A stretch of 64,000 nt of DNA from Larkinella arboricola (GCF_003259745.1 NZ_QLMC01000007.1:238688-302687), one strand, 5' to 3'; numbered from the stretch's first letter, positions 9,960 through 19,787 are shown. Program-made: numbers and translations. Notes: generated from the sequence alone by a model not told the origin.

Positions 9960-9977
9960 ACGGTTTTGGTCCAAAAG

Positions 9978-10012
9978 AAAAAGGGTGGCCCAGCAGACCA
10001 CCTTTTCATTTT
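9978..10012 (+). terminator. Terminator after gcdH
   Basis: An A-rich arm with GGTGG-type stem (AAAAGG-TGG with one bulged G) pairs with CCACCTTTT and is followed by CATTTT. It lies between the convergent ends of gcdH and the dipeptidase gene and could serve both. Confidence 0.6.
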
Positions 10013-10055
10013 AGGCTAAAAACATACTAAAGCTTTTCGGAAACGGTTAAACCGG

Positions 10056-11324
10056 TTATTTGCCGAGCATCTCCGTTGTTACCCCTTTCTCGACGGCTTT
10101 CATGACCCGGAAGAAATTGCCGCTCCAGATTTTCTCGATACCCTTTCGGGAATAACCCCGCCGGACAAATTCCACGGTAAAGTTTTCGTACTGGCTCACA
10201 TCAAAGCAGTCGGCCAGCGCACCGCCACCGTCGAAGTCGGCACCCATGCCCACGTGGTCAATCCCGATCAGTTTGACAATGTGGTCAATGTGATCAACCG
10301 CATCTTTGACCGTCGCCAGTTGCGCGGGGTACTTTTTGTTGAGGTCCATGAATTCGGCCCGGGCCTTCTGCTGGTCTTCCTCCGACAGCTTGCTCATGGC
10401 CCCCATCATCGAACGCCGGTCTTTCACGCCCCATTTCTCAAACAGGGCCTTCTGGGCGGCTTCGCGTTCGGGGCTGGGCGGGATGGTTTTGACGTAATCG
10501 CTCAGCAGGTTGAGTTGCACGACCCCGCCGTTTTTGGCCAGCGCCTTCAGCATGTCGTCGGTCAGGTTGCGCGGGTGATCGCAGACGGCTTTGGCCCCCG
10601 AATGCGACGCGATGATGGGCACTTTCGACAGGCGGATTACGTCGTAGAACGTTGAATCCGAAACGTGCGACACGTCGATCATCATGCCCAGCCGGTTCAT
10701 TTCGGTCACCACCTGCTCACCCAGCGGACTCAGCCCCTGGTATTCGGGACCTTTTGGATCGGTGGAGGAATCGCAGATGTCGTTGTTGCTTGAATGGCAG
10801 AGCGTCATGTAGCGGGCACCCCGGTCGTAAAACTTTTTGAGCATCGAAATGTCGTGGCCCATCGGGTAGCCGTTTTCCACGCCGATAAAGATAACGCGTT
10901 TGCCGGTTTTACCGATGCGCAGGGCGTCCTGGGGCGTGGTGGCCAGTTCGGCTTCGCTGCTGGTCTTCTTGAGCGTCGTTTCAATCGCATCAAAAATACC
11001 CAGCGCTTTCTGTTTGGCGGCTTCGTGTCCCTCCGGGGTGCGCGGTCCCTGACCGAGATAAACCGCCCAGAAAATAGCATCCAGACCACCTTTCCGCATC
11101 CGTGGATAATCTACCTTGCTGTTGGTGGTGCGCGGGTCGTTTTCTTTCGTAACATCAAAACCACCGCGCGAGAGCAGCATGGGCGTATCGGCGTGGGTGT
11201 CCACCGTGAACGCTTTTTCGTGAATCTTCTTCGCTTTTTTCAGCAGTTCTTTGTCGTCATCCGCAGCCAGCGAAACACCGGTACTCAGGCAGGCCAGAAG
11301 GGTAGGGTATAACCAGTTTTTCAT
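10056..11324 (-). CDS. Membrane dipeptidase, peptidase family M19
   Basis: The preferred start is the ATG at 11324, which gives a signal peptide MKNWLYPTLLACLSTG and a 422-residue protein; an ATG 45 bases further upstream adds a non-signal-like leader. M19 metal ligands are visible: His44-x-Asp46 in VDTHADTP, IGVENGYP, the His in IDVSHVSD and in IASHSGAKAVCDHPRN. Renal-dipeptidase family enzymes are zinc enzymes that cleave dipeptides, including L-D forms. The gene lies 68 bases downstream of a susC-susD pair on the same strand, which suggests it processes a peptide imported by that pair in the periplasm. Confidence 0.9.
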   Translation of the reverse strand: MKNWLYPTLLACLSTGVSLAADDDKELLKKAKKIHEKAFTVDTHADTPMLLSRGGFDVTKENDPRTTNSKVDYPRMRKGGLDAIFWAVYLGQGPRTPEGHEAAKQKALGIFDAIETTLKKTSSEAELATTPQDALRIGKTGKRVIFIGVENGYPMGHDISMLKKFYDRGARYMTLCHSSNNDICDSSTDPKGPEYQGLSPLGEQVVTEMNRLGMMIDVSHVSDSTFYDVIRLSKVPIIASHSGAKAVCDHPRNLTDDMLKALAKNGGVVQLNLLSDYVKTIPPSPEREAAQKALFEKWGVKDRRSMMGAMSKLSEEDQQKARAEFMDLNKKYPAQLATVKDAVDHIDHIVKLIGIDHVGMGADFDGGGALADCFDVSQYENFTVEFVRRGYSRKGIEKIWSGNFFRVMKAVEKGVTTEMLGK

Positions 11325-11392
11325 CGTAAACAGTTGATTAGAAGTGGAAAACAGGAGCGGGTATGCCATTGGTACACCCGCTTTCGAAGGAA

Positions 11393-12853
11393 TTATTTGG
11401 CAAACCAGAGTTTGAGTTTTTTATCGTTTTGGCCTCCCTGACGTTTCAGGGCCGCATCAAAGTTGGTATAGTTCAGCGACTCTTCGGAACCCGGATACGG
11501 CAGGCGCGTCGGCACAACGCCGTTGTTGGTGTTCAGGGCGGGGGGCGTCAGTGCCGGAATGCCCGTGCGCCGGTATTCGGCCCAGGCTTCGAGTCCCTGA
11601 CCGTAGAGGGCCATCCATTTCTGCTCCATGAGTTGGGTATACCCGACGGCTCCTTCTTTCAGAGCGTTGGCGGTCAGGTAAGCCGGTGAAACCGTCAGCT
11701 TGTATTGCTCGTGCGAAGCCGTAATGGCGCTGTTGTAAAGCGTGGCGGTATTGCCCGCAGCCGTGATGCCGTTGTACGCAAACTCGGCCTTGATAAAGAG
11801 CAGTTCGGCGTAGCTCATGATCACACCCGGGGCGGTTGCGCTGGTAAAATACGTTCCGACTTTTGAGGTTTTCGACAAGCCCAGCGCGTTGGCATCCGAG
11901 GCTGACAAACCGTTCGGAACGCCTTTAAACTCACCACCGTCGGCAGGTCGGTCGGCATACACCGCCAGCCGGGCGTCGCCCAGCGCCAGCATTTTGTTCA
12001 CCAGCGTGGCACTCACCCGGTGGTCGTCGCGGGTTTTGCGGTTTTCGTTGATCGGGTTGTTGTTGGGGGCAGCCGCCAGATAATTCAACTGAACGTTGTC
12101 GGCATTGGAAGCCAGCACCGGGTATTTGGCCGGATCGCTCAGAATCCGGTTGATCTCCGCTTTCACGTCGATGGGCGCATCGGCTTTGTTCAGCATCCGC
12201 AGCAACAGGCGCAGGCTGAGCGAGTTGGCAAACTTCTTCCAGCGAGTCAGATCTCCGCCTAGCAGAATGTCACCACCGATGGCTTTGCTTTTGTCGGCTG
12301 CGTCGATCAGGTCGCTGGCTCCTTTCAGTTCGGCCACCAGACCGGCATAGACGTCTTTCTGGGCGTCGTATTTAGGCTGAAGTGTGCCTTCCAGCCCTAG
12401 AACGGCATCTTTGTAGGGAATATCGCCGTAGGTGTCCGTTAACAGCGAAAACACCCACGAACGCAGAATGACGGCTACGGCCTGGTAGTTGGTGTTGCCG
12501 GTTTCGGCTCCGATTTTGTAAATCCGCTGGTAGTCGGCCAGCGACTCGATGTAAAAATCCCGCCAGCTATTGCTGATGATGTCGTTGGAAATTGTGTACT
12601 GATCCACGTCCGTGTACTGAATCCGCGCCCAGTGCTGCGAAATACCGGAGCCGATGTCCTGCCCCAGCGAACCACCCCAGTACACATCAACCGCGCTCTG
12701 AATACCGTGCGGCATAAAAAGGTCCGCCGAAGCCGTGGTGGGGTTGTTGGGGTTGGTGTTGATGTCGTCAAAATTCTCCGTGCAGGACGACAGACTCAGA
12801 AAGAGCACGGCCACCACGGCTTTATATCGGAAAGAAAAATAAGTCTGTTTCAT
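11393..12853 (-). CDS. SusD/RagB-like outer-membrane lipoprotein (SusD-like_2)
   Basis: The 486-residue protein has a lipoprotein signal with lipobox LSSC (Cys24) followed by TENFDDINTNPN, a hallmark of the SusD-like_2 group. It should sit as a lid on the SusC barrel and bind substrate at the cell surface. TPR-like helical composition and the WMALYGQGLEAWAEYRRTG segment near the C-terminus agree with the family. The gene is 87 bases downstream of susC and directly upstream of the dipeptidase gene, forming a three-gene operon. A peptide ligand is inferred from the neighbour only. Confidence 0.92.
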   Translation of the reverse strand: MKQTYFSFRYKAVVAVLFLSLSSCTENFDDINTNPNNPTTASADLFMPHGIQSAVDVYWGGSLGQDIGSGISQHWARIQYTDVDQYTISNDIISNSWRDFYIESLADYQRIYKIGAETGNTNYQAVAVILRSWVFSLLTDTYGDIPYKDAVLGLEGTLQPKYDAQKDVYAGLVAELKGASDLIDAADKSKAIGGDILLGGDLTRWKKFANSLSLRLLLRMLNKADAPIDVKAEINRILSDPAKYPVLASNADNVQLNYLAAAPNNNPINENRKTRDDHRVSATLVNKMLALGDARLAVYADRPADGGEFKGVPNGLSASDANALGLSKTSKVGTYFTSATAPGVIMSYAELLFIKAEFAYNGITAAGNTATLYNSAITASHEQYKLTVSPAYLTANALKEGAVGYTQLMEQKWMALYGQGLEAWAEYRRTGIPALTPPALNTNNGVVPTRLPYPGSEESLNYTNFDAALKRQGGQNDKKLKLWFAK

Positions 12854-12940
12854 ACAAGTTTGTCGGGTTGGCTGACGGTATTCGCTTCCTGTTGCTTTTG
12901 GCTAGTCACCACAGTGTCTGCTGAAAACCGTCAACGGATG

Positions 12941-15900
12941 TTACAAATTGAAACCAATGTTGAAGCCGATGGACCGGGTGGTTGGAATCTGTCCGTTTTC
13001 GATGCCTTGCAGGTTGCCGTCGTTGTAGTAGCTCGTTTCCGGATCGATGTGCGGCACCTTGCTGTGCAGCAGCGCCAGATTACGGCCTACCACCGAGATG
13101 GCAATGTCGCGGAAGGGCAGGCGCTTGAACACCTGACCAGACAGGACATAGCTCAGCCGGACTTCCCGCAGTTTGACAAAGCTGCCGTCGAAAATGGTGC
13201 CTTCGTTGTTGGTCAGCGAGTAGTATTTGTGGTGCCATTCTTCCGACGAAACCCGCACGTCGTTGGGCACGTAGTTGGGTTCTGCCGCCGTACCGATGTT
13301 TTTCACCCCTTCGCCAATAATACCGTCTTCACGACCCCGGGTAGTTTCTTTCAATACGCCGGTATACCGACCGATGTTGATGGACTGCGAGAAGATATCG
13401 CCACCTTGTTTAATGTCGATCAGCGTGCTCAGCGACAGGGCTTTGTAGGTAAACGTGTTCTGGATACCGCCGATCCATTTAGGGGTAAAGTTGCCGAGAA
13501 TCCGGCGGACGGGGTCGAGTTGGGGAATGCCTCCGCTGTAGACGATGTTGCCGTTCGGATCGCGCAGGAAGCCCTGTCCGAAGAACGTTCCGTAGGGCTG
13601 GCCGATGCGGGCTTCCACCCCCATACCGCGAATGTTGATGTCCTGATTCAGTTGGTACGTCGTGAGCCCTTCCGCCAGTTCGATTACCTTGTTGCGGTTT
13701 TGTGCCCAGTTCAGAACCACATCCCACTGGAACGGACCCGCCTTAACCGGTGTGGCCGATAGTTGAATTTCAACCCCTTTGTTTTCCAGCCGGCCGGCGT
13801 TCAGCAGTTTGGAGGCAAAACCCGTTGCGTTGGAAACGTTCACTTTCAGAATCTGGTTGAACGACTGTTTGTTGTAATACGTCACATCCAGCCCCACGCG
13901 GTTATGCCACAGTTTGACTTCGGCCCCCACTTCGTACGAATTCGTTAATTCCGGTTTCAGGTTGGCGTTCAGCATCGCGTTACTCTCGGCCAGGGCGGGC
14001 GTGCTGCCCCAGGCATTGGCGTAGGCGTAGGTTTGCATCAGGTTGTACGGGTCGGTATCGTTTCCGACGCGGGCAACACCGCCCCGGATTTTGGCAAACG
14101 ACAGTACCGGTGAATTGATGCTGAACATATCGGTCAGAATGGCGCTGACGGCCGCCGAGGGGTAGAAGTAGGAACGGTTGTTGGCGGGCAGCGTACTCGA
14201 CCAGTCGTTGCGGGCCGTCAGGTCCACAAACAGGTAGTTCCGGAAACCGAGGTTGGCCGACGCGTAAAGGCTGTTGACGACCCGCTGATTGTAGCCGGTA
14301 TTATCCGTTACCGGACGCTGGCGGGAGTTTCCGATGTTCCAGACGCGCGGAATGGCGAGTTCCGCGGCCCCGGTATAATTCCGCTGGTAGTAGTTCCGAC
14401 GGTGGTTGCCGCCGATGTTTGCCGTCACGTCGATGTCACCGAATTTGCGGGTTGCGTTCAGCAGAAAGTCGGAGTTGGATTCCTGAACGAAAATCTGCTC
14501 TTCGTTGTAGCTGTCGAACAGGTTGGCCGTCCGGGCGGCATTTTTGGTTTTCCGCCGGTCGTTGTAAAAATCCGTTCCCGAACGGGCGGTCAGGCTGAGC
14601 CAGTCGGTGAATTTGTACGTCGCCGAGAGGTTGCCAAACAGACGGTCGCGTTCGTTTTCGCGGGCACTGACGTTCAGTTGGTAGTAGGGGTTTGTCCAGT
14701 AATTGTAATTCCAGTTGTACTGGTACATGCTGCCCGGAGCCTGATAATTTTTGAGTTGTTCCATATCGACCTGCCGACCAAACCAGATGAAGTACAAACC
14801 CCAGTTGGTGCGGTTGTCGCTGCCGTCTTTGACGTAGTTTCCGCTGGCGCGAATGCTCAGTTTTTTGGTCAGGTTCCAGCCTGCGTTGAGGGCAAACGTC
14901 CGGCGTTTGTAGTCCGTGTTGGGCAGAATACCGGTCTGGTTCAGATCCGTTGCCGACAGCCGGAAATCGCCTTTCTCGCTGGCCCCCGTAATGGAAATGT
15001 TGTTGGTCAGTGTCCGACCGGTTTCGAAAAACTGGTTGACGTTATCCGGGTGAGCAATCCAGGGCGTGGGAACCCGTCTGCCGTCCGGACCAATCGGTGA
15101 GTCGAACTGCGGAAGCAGGCGGCCATCCAGTTTTGGCCCCCAGCTTTCATCAACCCCATCGTTGACGCCACCGCCCCGACCATCGACGTACGAAAACAGC
15201 CCTTTACCGCCCTGCCCGTATTCATTTTGCCATTCGGGCAGCCGGAACGGGCTGTCGAAAGCCGTATTGGAGTTGACCGAAACGCCAACGCCCCGGCTAC
15301 CTTTTCCGCTTTTCAGCGTGATCAGCACCACCCCGTTGGCCCCGCGCGAACCGTACAGGGCTGCGGCACTCGGCCCTTTCAGAACGCTTACGGACTCAAT
15401 ATCATCCGGGTTGAGCGAACCGGCCCCGTTGCCGTAGTCGACCGCCGTTGACGAACCGTAGTTGCCGTTATCGATGGGAACACCGTCTACCACAAACAGC
15501 GGCTGGTTGTTGCTGCCGATGGAGCTGGCCCCCCGGATCACCATCCGCGACGAAGCGCCCGGCGCACCGTTGGAGTTGGTCACCTGCACCCCGGCTACTT
15601 TACCCGACAGGGCGTTGACCAGGTTGGTTTCCCGGGCCTGTGTCAGTTGTTTGCCGCTCACTTCCTGTACGGAATAACCAAGGGCCTTCTTTTCGCGGGT
15701 AATCCCGAGGGCCGTTACCACGATTTCGCCAAGCAGGGCCGCATCTTCGTCCAGCGTAACCGTGAGCATGGTTTTGTTGCTAACGGCTACCTCCGTGGGT
15801 TTGAAGCCAATAAACGAAACGATGAGGGTGGCATTGGCCGGTGTATTCAGGGTAAATTCTCCGTTGGAGTTGGTCGTGCTCCCGATCGTCGTTCCTTTAA

Positions 15901-16039
15901 TCAGGACGTTGGCACCGGGCAAACCTGCGCCGTCTGTTTTGGATACAACCCTTCCTTTCAGGGCAATATCCTGCGCAACGCTGGCCAGACTTAGCAGCAT
16001 GGCAAGCAGCAGGAAGCAAGAGGTAGAGGCTCTTCTCAT
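12941..16039 (-). CDS. SusC/RagA-like TonB-linked outer-membrane transporter
   Basis: The 1032-residue protein has a signal peptide, a carboxypeptidase-regulatory-like beta domain (about 25-110; GRVVSKTDGAGLPGANVLIK), a TonB plug domain (VAGVQVTNSNGAPGASSRMV, then LFVVDGVPIDN), and a long beta-barrel that ends in an aromatic-rich strand with IGFNIGFNL. It imports oligomers through the outer membrane using TonB energy and works with the SusD-like lipoprotein encoded next. No sigma/anti-sigma pair is next to it, so regulation is not visible. Confidence 0.95.
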   Translation of the reverse strand: MRRASTSCFLLLAMLLSLASVAQDIALKGRVVSKTDGAGLPGANVLIKGTTIGSTTNSNGEFTLNTPANATLIVSFIGFKPTEVAVSNKTMLTVTLDEDAALLGEIVVTALGITREKKALGYSVQEVSGKQLTQARETNLVNALSGKVAGVQVTNSNGAPGASSRMVIRGASSIGSNNQPLFVVDGVPIDNGNYGSSTAVDYGNGAGSLNPDDIESVSVLKGPSAAALYGSRGANGVVLITLKSGKGSRGVGVSVNSNTAFDSPFRLPEWQNEYGQGGKGLFSYVDGRGGGVNDGVDESWGPKLDGRLLPQFDSPIGPDGRRVPTPWIAHPDNVNQFFETGRTLTNNISITGASEKGDFRLSATDLNQTGILPNTDYKRRTFALNAGWNLTKKLSIRASGNYVKDGSDNRTNWGLYFIWFGRQVDMEQLKNYQAPGSMYQYNWNYNYWTNPYYQLNVSARENERDRLFGNLSATYKFTDWLSLTARSGTDFYNDRRKTKNAARTANLFDSYNEEQIFVQESNSDFLLNATRKFGDIDVTANIGGNHRRNYYQRNYTGAAELAIPRVWNIGNSRQRPVTDNTGYNQRVVNSLYASANLGFRNYLFVDLTARNDWSSTLPANNRSYFYPSAAVSAILTDMFSINSPVLSFAKIRGGVARVGNDTDPYNLMQTYAYANAWGSTPALAESNAMLNANLKPELTNSYEVGAEVKLWHNRVGLDVTYYNKQSFNQILKVNVSNATGFASKLLNAGRLENKGVEIQLSATPVKAGPFQWDVVLNWAQNRNKVIELAEGLTTYQLNQDINIRGMGVEARIGQPYGTFFGQGFLRDPNGNIVYSGGIPQLDPVRRILGNFTPKWIGGIQNTFTYKALSLSTLIDIKQGGDIFSQSINIGRYTGVLKETTRGREDGIIGEGVKNIGTAAEPNYVPNDVRVSSEEWHHKYYSLTNNEGTIFDGSFVKLREVRLSYVLSGQVFKRLPFRDIAISVVGRNLALLHSKVPHIDPETSYYNDGNLQGIENGQIPTTRSIGFNIGFNL

Positions 16040-16707
16040 AGACAGTTAAAAATTATTTAATGAAGTGAGATGAATAGGATTATTTGAGCTTACTGGATGT
16101 AAGAATTCTATAAATTGATACTTTTGGTTTTAAGTAAAAAGTGTATGTATGATTGTGTATTGTTTGAAATTAACCATACATATGCATTTATATTTAATGA
16201 TATACCGTATTTTATTCTGGTAACAAGTTAAAATAACATTAATATGATAACCAAATAAAATTTTAAAATTATTTAAATAATAAAAATTTTTATCTTTAAA
16301 ATTTGAATAATACAGGTTTTAATTGTGGAATTGTTGTGTTTTGTTTAGGTATACTATTGGTCTGATTTTGTTTTACTTTTTATGGTGCAATAAAGTATGA
16401 TTTTTTAAGATCGGCCAGGCGGCTATGGACAGGTTGGCAGAGTCGGGGTTGTGTAAATAATGGTTAAATATGCGGTACGTTAAGCTTATGCGAGGGGCCG
16501 TGGTCTTCTGGAGAGTTGGGACCGTATCGGTGCCACAGGAATCCTGTTGATTAGTTACCGGGATTTAAGTCAGTAACTAGAAGAGACAACCGGAACCGTC
16601 CCGGTATACTGTCCGTCTGTTCTGGTAAATAGGGGATAACTTTTTGCAACAGCCCGTTGCGTTTCCGCGTAGTAGCAAGGCAGAATCAGGTGCAAAACAT
16701 CCGGTGT
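16040..16707. other. Long AT-rich intergenic region between divergent genes
   Basis: This 668-bp stretch separates the divergent susC and T9SS cargo genes. The part at 16050-16400 is strikingly AT-rich with runs of A and T; the part at 16440-16700 has normal composition. No gene was recognised and no complete TTTG-N19-TAnnTTTG promoter facing either gene was found, though both promoters should be here. Confidence 0.4.
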
Positions 16708-18459
16708 ATGACAGGTATTCTACGGTTCCGTTTCCTACTGGTTTACTGGCTGGTAAGCACCGCCCTCTATGCCGCCGGACAGGGGCTGGATTGTTCCAAC
16801 GTCGGATTTGACGAAGGCACGACGCACGGCTGGACGTTGCTGAACGGCACCATTCGAGACTTCGACAGGAAAGTGGTGTATGAAAACGAGGTGACCGGTC
16901 GTTTTGAGAATGGCCACCGGATTACAAGCCTCAGCGACGGCAACGATCCCCGCATCACCGCCGAAGCCATTCCGATGGTGGCACCCGGCAGTACGCACTC
17001 CATCCGGATTGGCAACGTCAACCGGGGCGGCCGGTTTGACCGGATACGGGGTTCCTTCGTGGTAACGCCGGACAACACCCTGTTTCAATACCGGTTTGCC
17101 GTCATTCTCGAAAATCCGAACCATTCAGACTGGCAGCAGCCCGAATTCAATATCCGCATCACCACCCAGAACGGCGCAACCATCGGCTGTAGTTTTTATA
17201 ATGTTACCTCCGCCGGAACCATCACCGGTTTTAAAAATCAGGGCGCCATCCGGTATCGCAACTGGACGACGGGCGCCATCAGCCTCCAGGATTACGTCGG
17301 TCAGACCATTACGGTGGAAGTAACGGTACACGGCTGCACGGAACGTCGGCATGTGGGTTACGCGTATTTTGACGCCCAATGCCTGAAAGCCGAGATCAAA
17401 CCGGCGCTGTTTTGCTCGCTGGTGGATAAAACCATGACGCTGAAAGCGCCCGACGGCTTTGCTTCCTACGTCTGGAATACCGGGGCCACAACGTCGGCCA
17501 TTGCCATCAATCCGGTGCAGGGAGCCCGCTATTGGGTGAAAGTGAAACCGTTTTCGAGCCTGAACGAAGACTGTGAATTTCAACTGAATCATACCGTCAG
17601 CTTCGATGCGCAAACCGAGCCCGAACCCCTGACGGCTTCGATCTGCGAGGGCGATGCCTACACCGTGGGCGATTCGACCTACCGCACCGCCGGAACCTAC
17701 CTGACCCGTATCAGACGGGGCGCCGATGTCTGCGATAGCCTGGTGAAAACCATCCTGACCGTTCGCCCGCTGGCGCGCAGCACCCAAACTGTGACGATTT
17801 GTGACGGAGAGAGCTATACCTTGGGTACAACGGTGTATCGAACGGCGGGTTCTTTCGACACCCGAATTGCCCGACCCGACCCGCTTTGCGACAGCATTGT
17901 GACGACGCAGTTACTCATCAATACCATCAGTCTTTCGGTTAATCCGGACACCATCATTCGACCCAACGCCACGGCCCAGCTTCGGGCCAGGATGGCTTCG
18001 ACGGGCAATTACCGCTATAGCTGGAGTCCAACGGACGGTTTGGCCTGCCCCACCTGCCCGGTTACCGTGGCGAATCCGGAGGAGACGACCCGCTATACCC
18101 TGACGGTCGAGGATATGGATTTTAACTGCCAGAAAACCGCGTCGGTTGAGATTCGCATTGGCGACTGCACCATTCACACGCCGAGCGCCTTCACGCCCAA
18201 TAACGACGGCCAGAACGACATTTTTCTGGTTCTGGGTTCCGACTGCGTCACCGAGATTCAGGACTTTACCATTTATAACCGCTGGGGTGAAGTCATTTTC
18301 CGGAAGCAGCATTTCCCGGCTTCCGACCCCGCCTACGGATGGAAGGGCGACTACCTGGGCATGGCGTCGGAGAGCGGGCTGTATACGTTCAGGGTTAAAG
18401 TAGCTTTTCTGAACGGTAAAGTCGACGAGCACCGGGGTTCGTTTATGCTGCTGCACTGA
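16708..18459 (+). CDS. Secreted protein with type B T9SS sorting domain (gliding-motility C-terminal)
   Basis: The ATG at 16708 starts a clear signal peptide (TGILRFRFLLVYWLVSTALY); an upstream TTG would put 17 polar residues in front. The 583-residue product carries a carbohydrate-binding-like beta region, two repeated cysteine-containing modules with SICEGDAYTVGDSTYRTAG and TICDGESYTLGTTVYRTAG, and a C-terminal domain with TPSAFTPNNDGQNDIF and IYNRWGEVIF. That last domain is the CHU_C / gliding-motility-associated sorting signal, which sends cargo through the type 9 secretion system to the cell surface. The ligand or enzymatic role is unknown. No T9SS core genes lie nearby. Confidence 0.88.
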   Translation: MTGILRFRFLLVYWLVSTALYAAGQGLDCSNVGFDEGTTHGWTLLNGTIRDFDRKVVYENEVTGRFENGHRITSLSDGNDPRITAEAIPMVAPGSTHSIRIGNVNRGGRFDRIRGSFVVTPDNTLFQYRFAVILENPNHSDWQQPEFNIRITTQNGATIGCSFYNVTSAGTITGFKNQGAIRYRNWTTGAISLQDYVGQTITVEVTVHGCTERRHVGYAYFDAQCLKAEIKPALFCSLVDKTMTLKAPDGFASYVWNTGATTSAIAINPVQGARYWVKVKPFSSLNEDCEFQLNHTVSFDAQTEPEPLTASICEGDAYTVGDSTYRTAGTYLTRIRRGADVCDSLVKTILTVRPLARSTQTVTICDGESYTLGTTVYRTAGSFDTRIARPDPLCDSIVTTQLLINTISLSVNPDTIIRPNATAQLRARMASTGNYRYSWSPTDGLACPTCPVTVANPEETTRYTLTVEDMDFNCQKTASVEIRIGDCTIHTPSAFTPNNDGQNDIFLVLGSDCVTEIQDFTIYNRWGEVIFRKQHFPASDPAYGWKGDYLGMASESGLYTFRVKVAFLNGKVDEHRGSFMLLH

Positions 18460-18470
18460 CGTTGGTTTGG

Positions 18471-18563
18471 TCAGTTTCCGCTGTGTTCGAGCAGGGCTTT
18501 CAGGCCGTCCAGATCGATGTTCTCGGCGACGAAACCCGGAAGGCCGTATCCGGGCGATGGGAT
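18471..18563 (-). pseudogene. Possible remnant of a gene 3' end
   Basis: On the minus strand a 30-codon stretch closed by TGA at 18471-18473 reads GLPGFVAENIDLDG then LKALLEHSGN, with the GC-rich codon choice of real genes here (GAT CTG GAC GGC CTG AAA GCC CTG). It is preceded in frame by a stop at 18564-18566 and has no start codon. It may be the C-terminal stub of a deleted gene; the parent family was not recognised and chance cannot be excluded. Confidence 0.3.
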
Positions 18564-18618
18564 TCAATCAACGGTTTTGCTGCATGAAGAAACCAAAACG
18601 GTGGGTCAGGTGTAAACT

Positions 18619-18654
18619 AAAACCGCACCGAAGCCTGCGCCCCGGTGCGGTTTT
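18619..18654 (+). terminator. Bidirectional terminator between convergent genes
   Basis: AAAACCGCACCG pairs with CGGTGCGGTTTT around an 11-12 base loop. The stem is flanked by A and T runs on the two sides, so it can stop transcription from the T9SS cargo gene and from the lipoprotein gene ending at 18677. Confidence 0.8.
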
Positions 18655-18676
18655 GTGATTTTAATACGGAATTGAC

Positions 18677-19198
18677 TTATTGAACCGGAATGGTTTTAAC
18701 AACGATTTTGACACCATTTGCAGAAGTGAAACCTGGTACGCCAAAATTATCGATCAGGTTTTTCCAATACAGGTCGCCAGGGGCTGTTGAATCACCCGCA
18801 ATATCCCGACTAATATCTAAGTTCTTTTCTGTAAGATTGTCAATCCTCCAGGAATCAGGCGTTGGGATTTGGGCCGTTGTCAGCGTCAGCTTTGTGTCGT
18901 TTTCCGACAAAGCCCAAGTGCCGGTTGTCGAGGTCCCATCCAGGCTGGTTTGAACAAAGGTACCGTCGTTTTTGAATTGGAGCCGGAATTTGCTCATATC
19001 CACTAAGTATCCTGGGGTGCCTTTCGTATAGCCCGTGGTCGGAGGAATGGCTCCTAGTCCTATGGCGCCGGTTTGGATTTCCCAGGTTTGGGCGATCATT
19101 TCGGCTTTGGTTTTAACGGCGGGGGTATCGTCGTCGTCTTTGCTGCAACTCAGGAGAATGGAGGTGCTCATTAGCAGGAGCAGAATGGCTTTCTTCAT
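18677..19198 (-). CDS. Lipocalin-like lipoprotein
   Basis: The 173-residue protein has a lipoprotein signal with lipobox LLSC (Cys18) followed by SKDDDD, a typical Bacteroidota surface-export-like acidic tag. The rest has the rhythm of Bacteroidota lipocalin-like domains: AQTWEIQTG, FRLQFKNDGTFVQT, GTWALSENDTKLTLT and a late DISRD strand. Such proteins are small beta-barrels with unknown ligands. It appears monocistronic and convergent with the T9SS cargo gene. Confidence 0.75.
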   Translation of the reverse strand: MKKAILLLLMSTSILLSCSKDDDDTPAVKTKAEMIAQTWEIQTGAIGLGAIPPTTGYTKGTPGYLVDMSKFRLQFKNDGTFVQTSLDGTSTTGTWALSENDTKLTLTTAQIPTPDSWRIDNLTEKNLDISRDIAGDSTAPGDLYWKNLIDNFGVPGFTSANGVKIVVKTIPVQ

Positions 19199-19583
19199 GA
19201 TTCAGGTGTTTAAAGGATAGAAATTTTAAGGGTACAAACTCGAACGCAAGGTATGCAATTATTTGGGGATTGTCGGGCTATTATGCCCTATAATAGGCAA
19301 CGGTTTCAGGATTTAATATATTATGGAGTGCCGTGCCTGGCCGCAATTTTCCTTCTTAAACTAACATAAACACGCAATAGCTTTCCGTTTCAGCGGGCTA
19401 TTTAAAGGCATCGTTATAGCGGCTATACGTAGCGGTTTCAGCCGTAACGAGACACGGTTTTTCCTGTCGGGCGTACAGGAGCCCGAAAGCTATGGATGAA
19501 GCAAAAAGAAACCTACACCTCGGCGGGAAGAAGCCAGGGTTTTATTCGCAATGGGCTCTCTGCACCGTTGAGCTGTTCCTTGA
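19199..19583. other. Intergenic stretch
   Basis: This 385-bp region lies between two minus-strand lipoprotein genes. No gene, RNA or repeat was recognised; it should contain the promoter of the gene at 18677-19198. Confidence 0.35.
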
Positions 19584-19787
19584 TCAGCGAGCCGACAACG
19601 CCGTTAAGTTCCCGGAAGGGGTGACGCTGAGGGATTTTCCGGCGGGTAGGCTGGAGGCTACTCTGCTTTTGGAAGACGTTTTGACTGCCGGTGTTTTCTT
19701 ATGCATGACGGAACCACCGCAGGCAATCATCCAGAGACCAATCGCCAGACCAAGGGCGGACTGAAATAATTTAATATTAGTGTTCAT
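19584..19787 (-). CDS. Small lipoprotein of unknown function
   Basis: A start at 19787 gives a 67-residue protein with signal NTNIKLFQSALGLAIGLWMI and lipobox IAC-G (Cys23), then a basic, Ser/Thr-rich tail without recognisable domain. A longer frame extends upstream to 19922 but its extra 45 residues do not look like a signal, so the internal Met is preferred. The opposite strand also has an open frame here, which lacks any signal or motif. Reality of the gene rests on the lipoprotein signal. Confidence 0.55.
   Translation of the reverse strand: MNTNIKLFQSALGLAIGLWMIACGGSVMHKKTPAVKTSSKSRVASSLPAGKSLSVTPSGNLTALSAR

Noticed and set aside
12632..13762. 376-codon plus-strand frame across the susD-susC junction
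   Set aside because: It is an antisense shadow of two well-supported genes and has no recognisable motif.
16113..16130. TACTTTTG as a plus-strand promoter for the T9SS cargo gene
   Set aside because: It lies nearly 600 bases upstream of the start and has no -33 partner at 19 bases.
18467..18658. 63-codon plus-strand ORF after the T9SS cargo gene
   Set aside because: It runs into the bidirectional terminator and is Arg/Cys-rich; the minus-strand ghost C-terminus explains the coding look.
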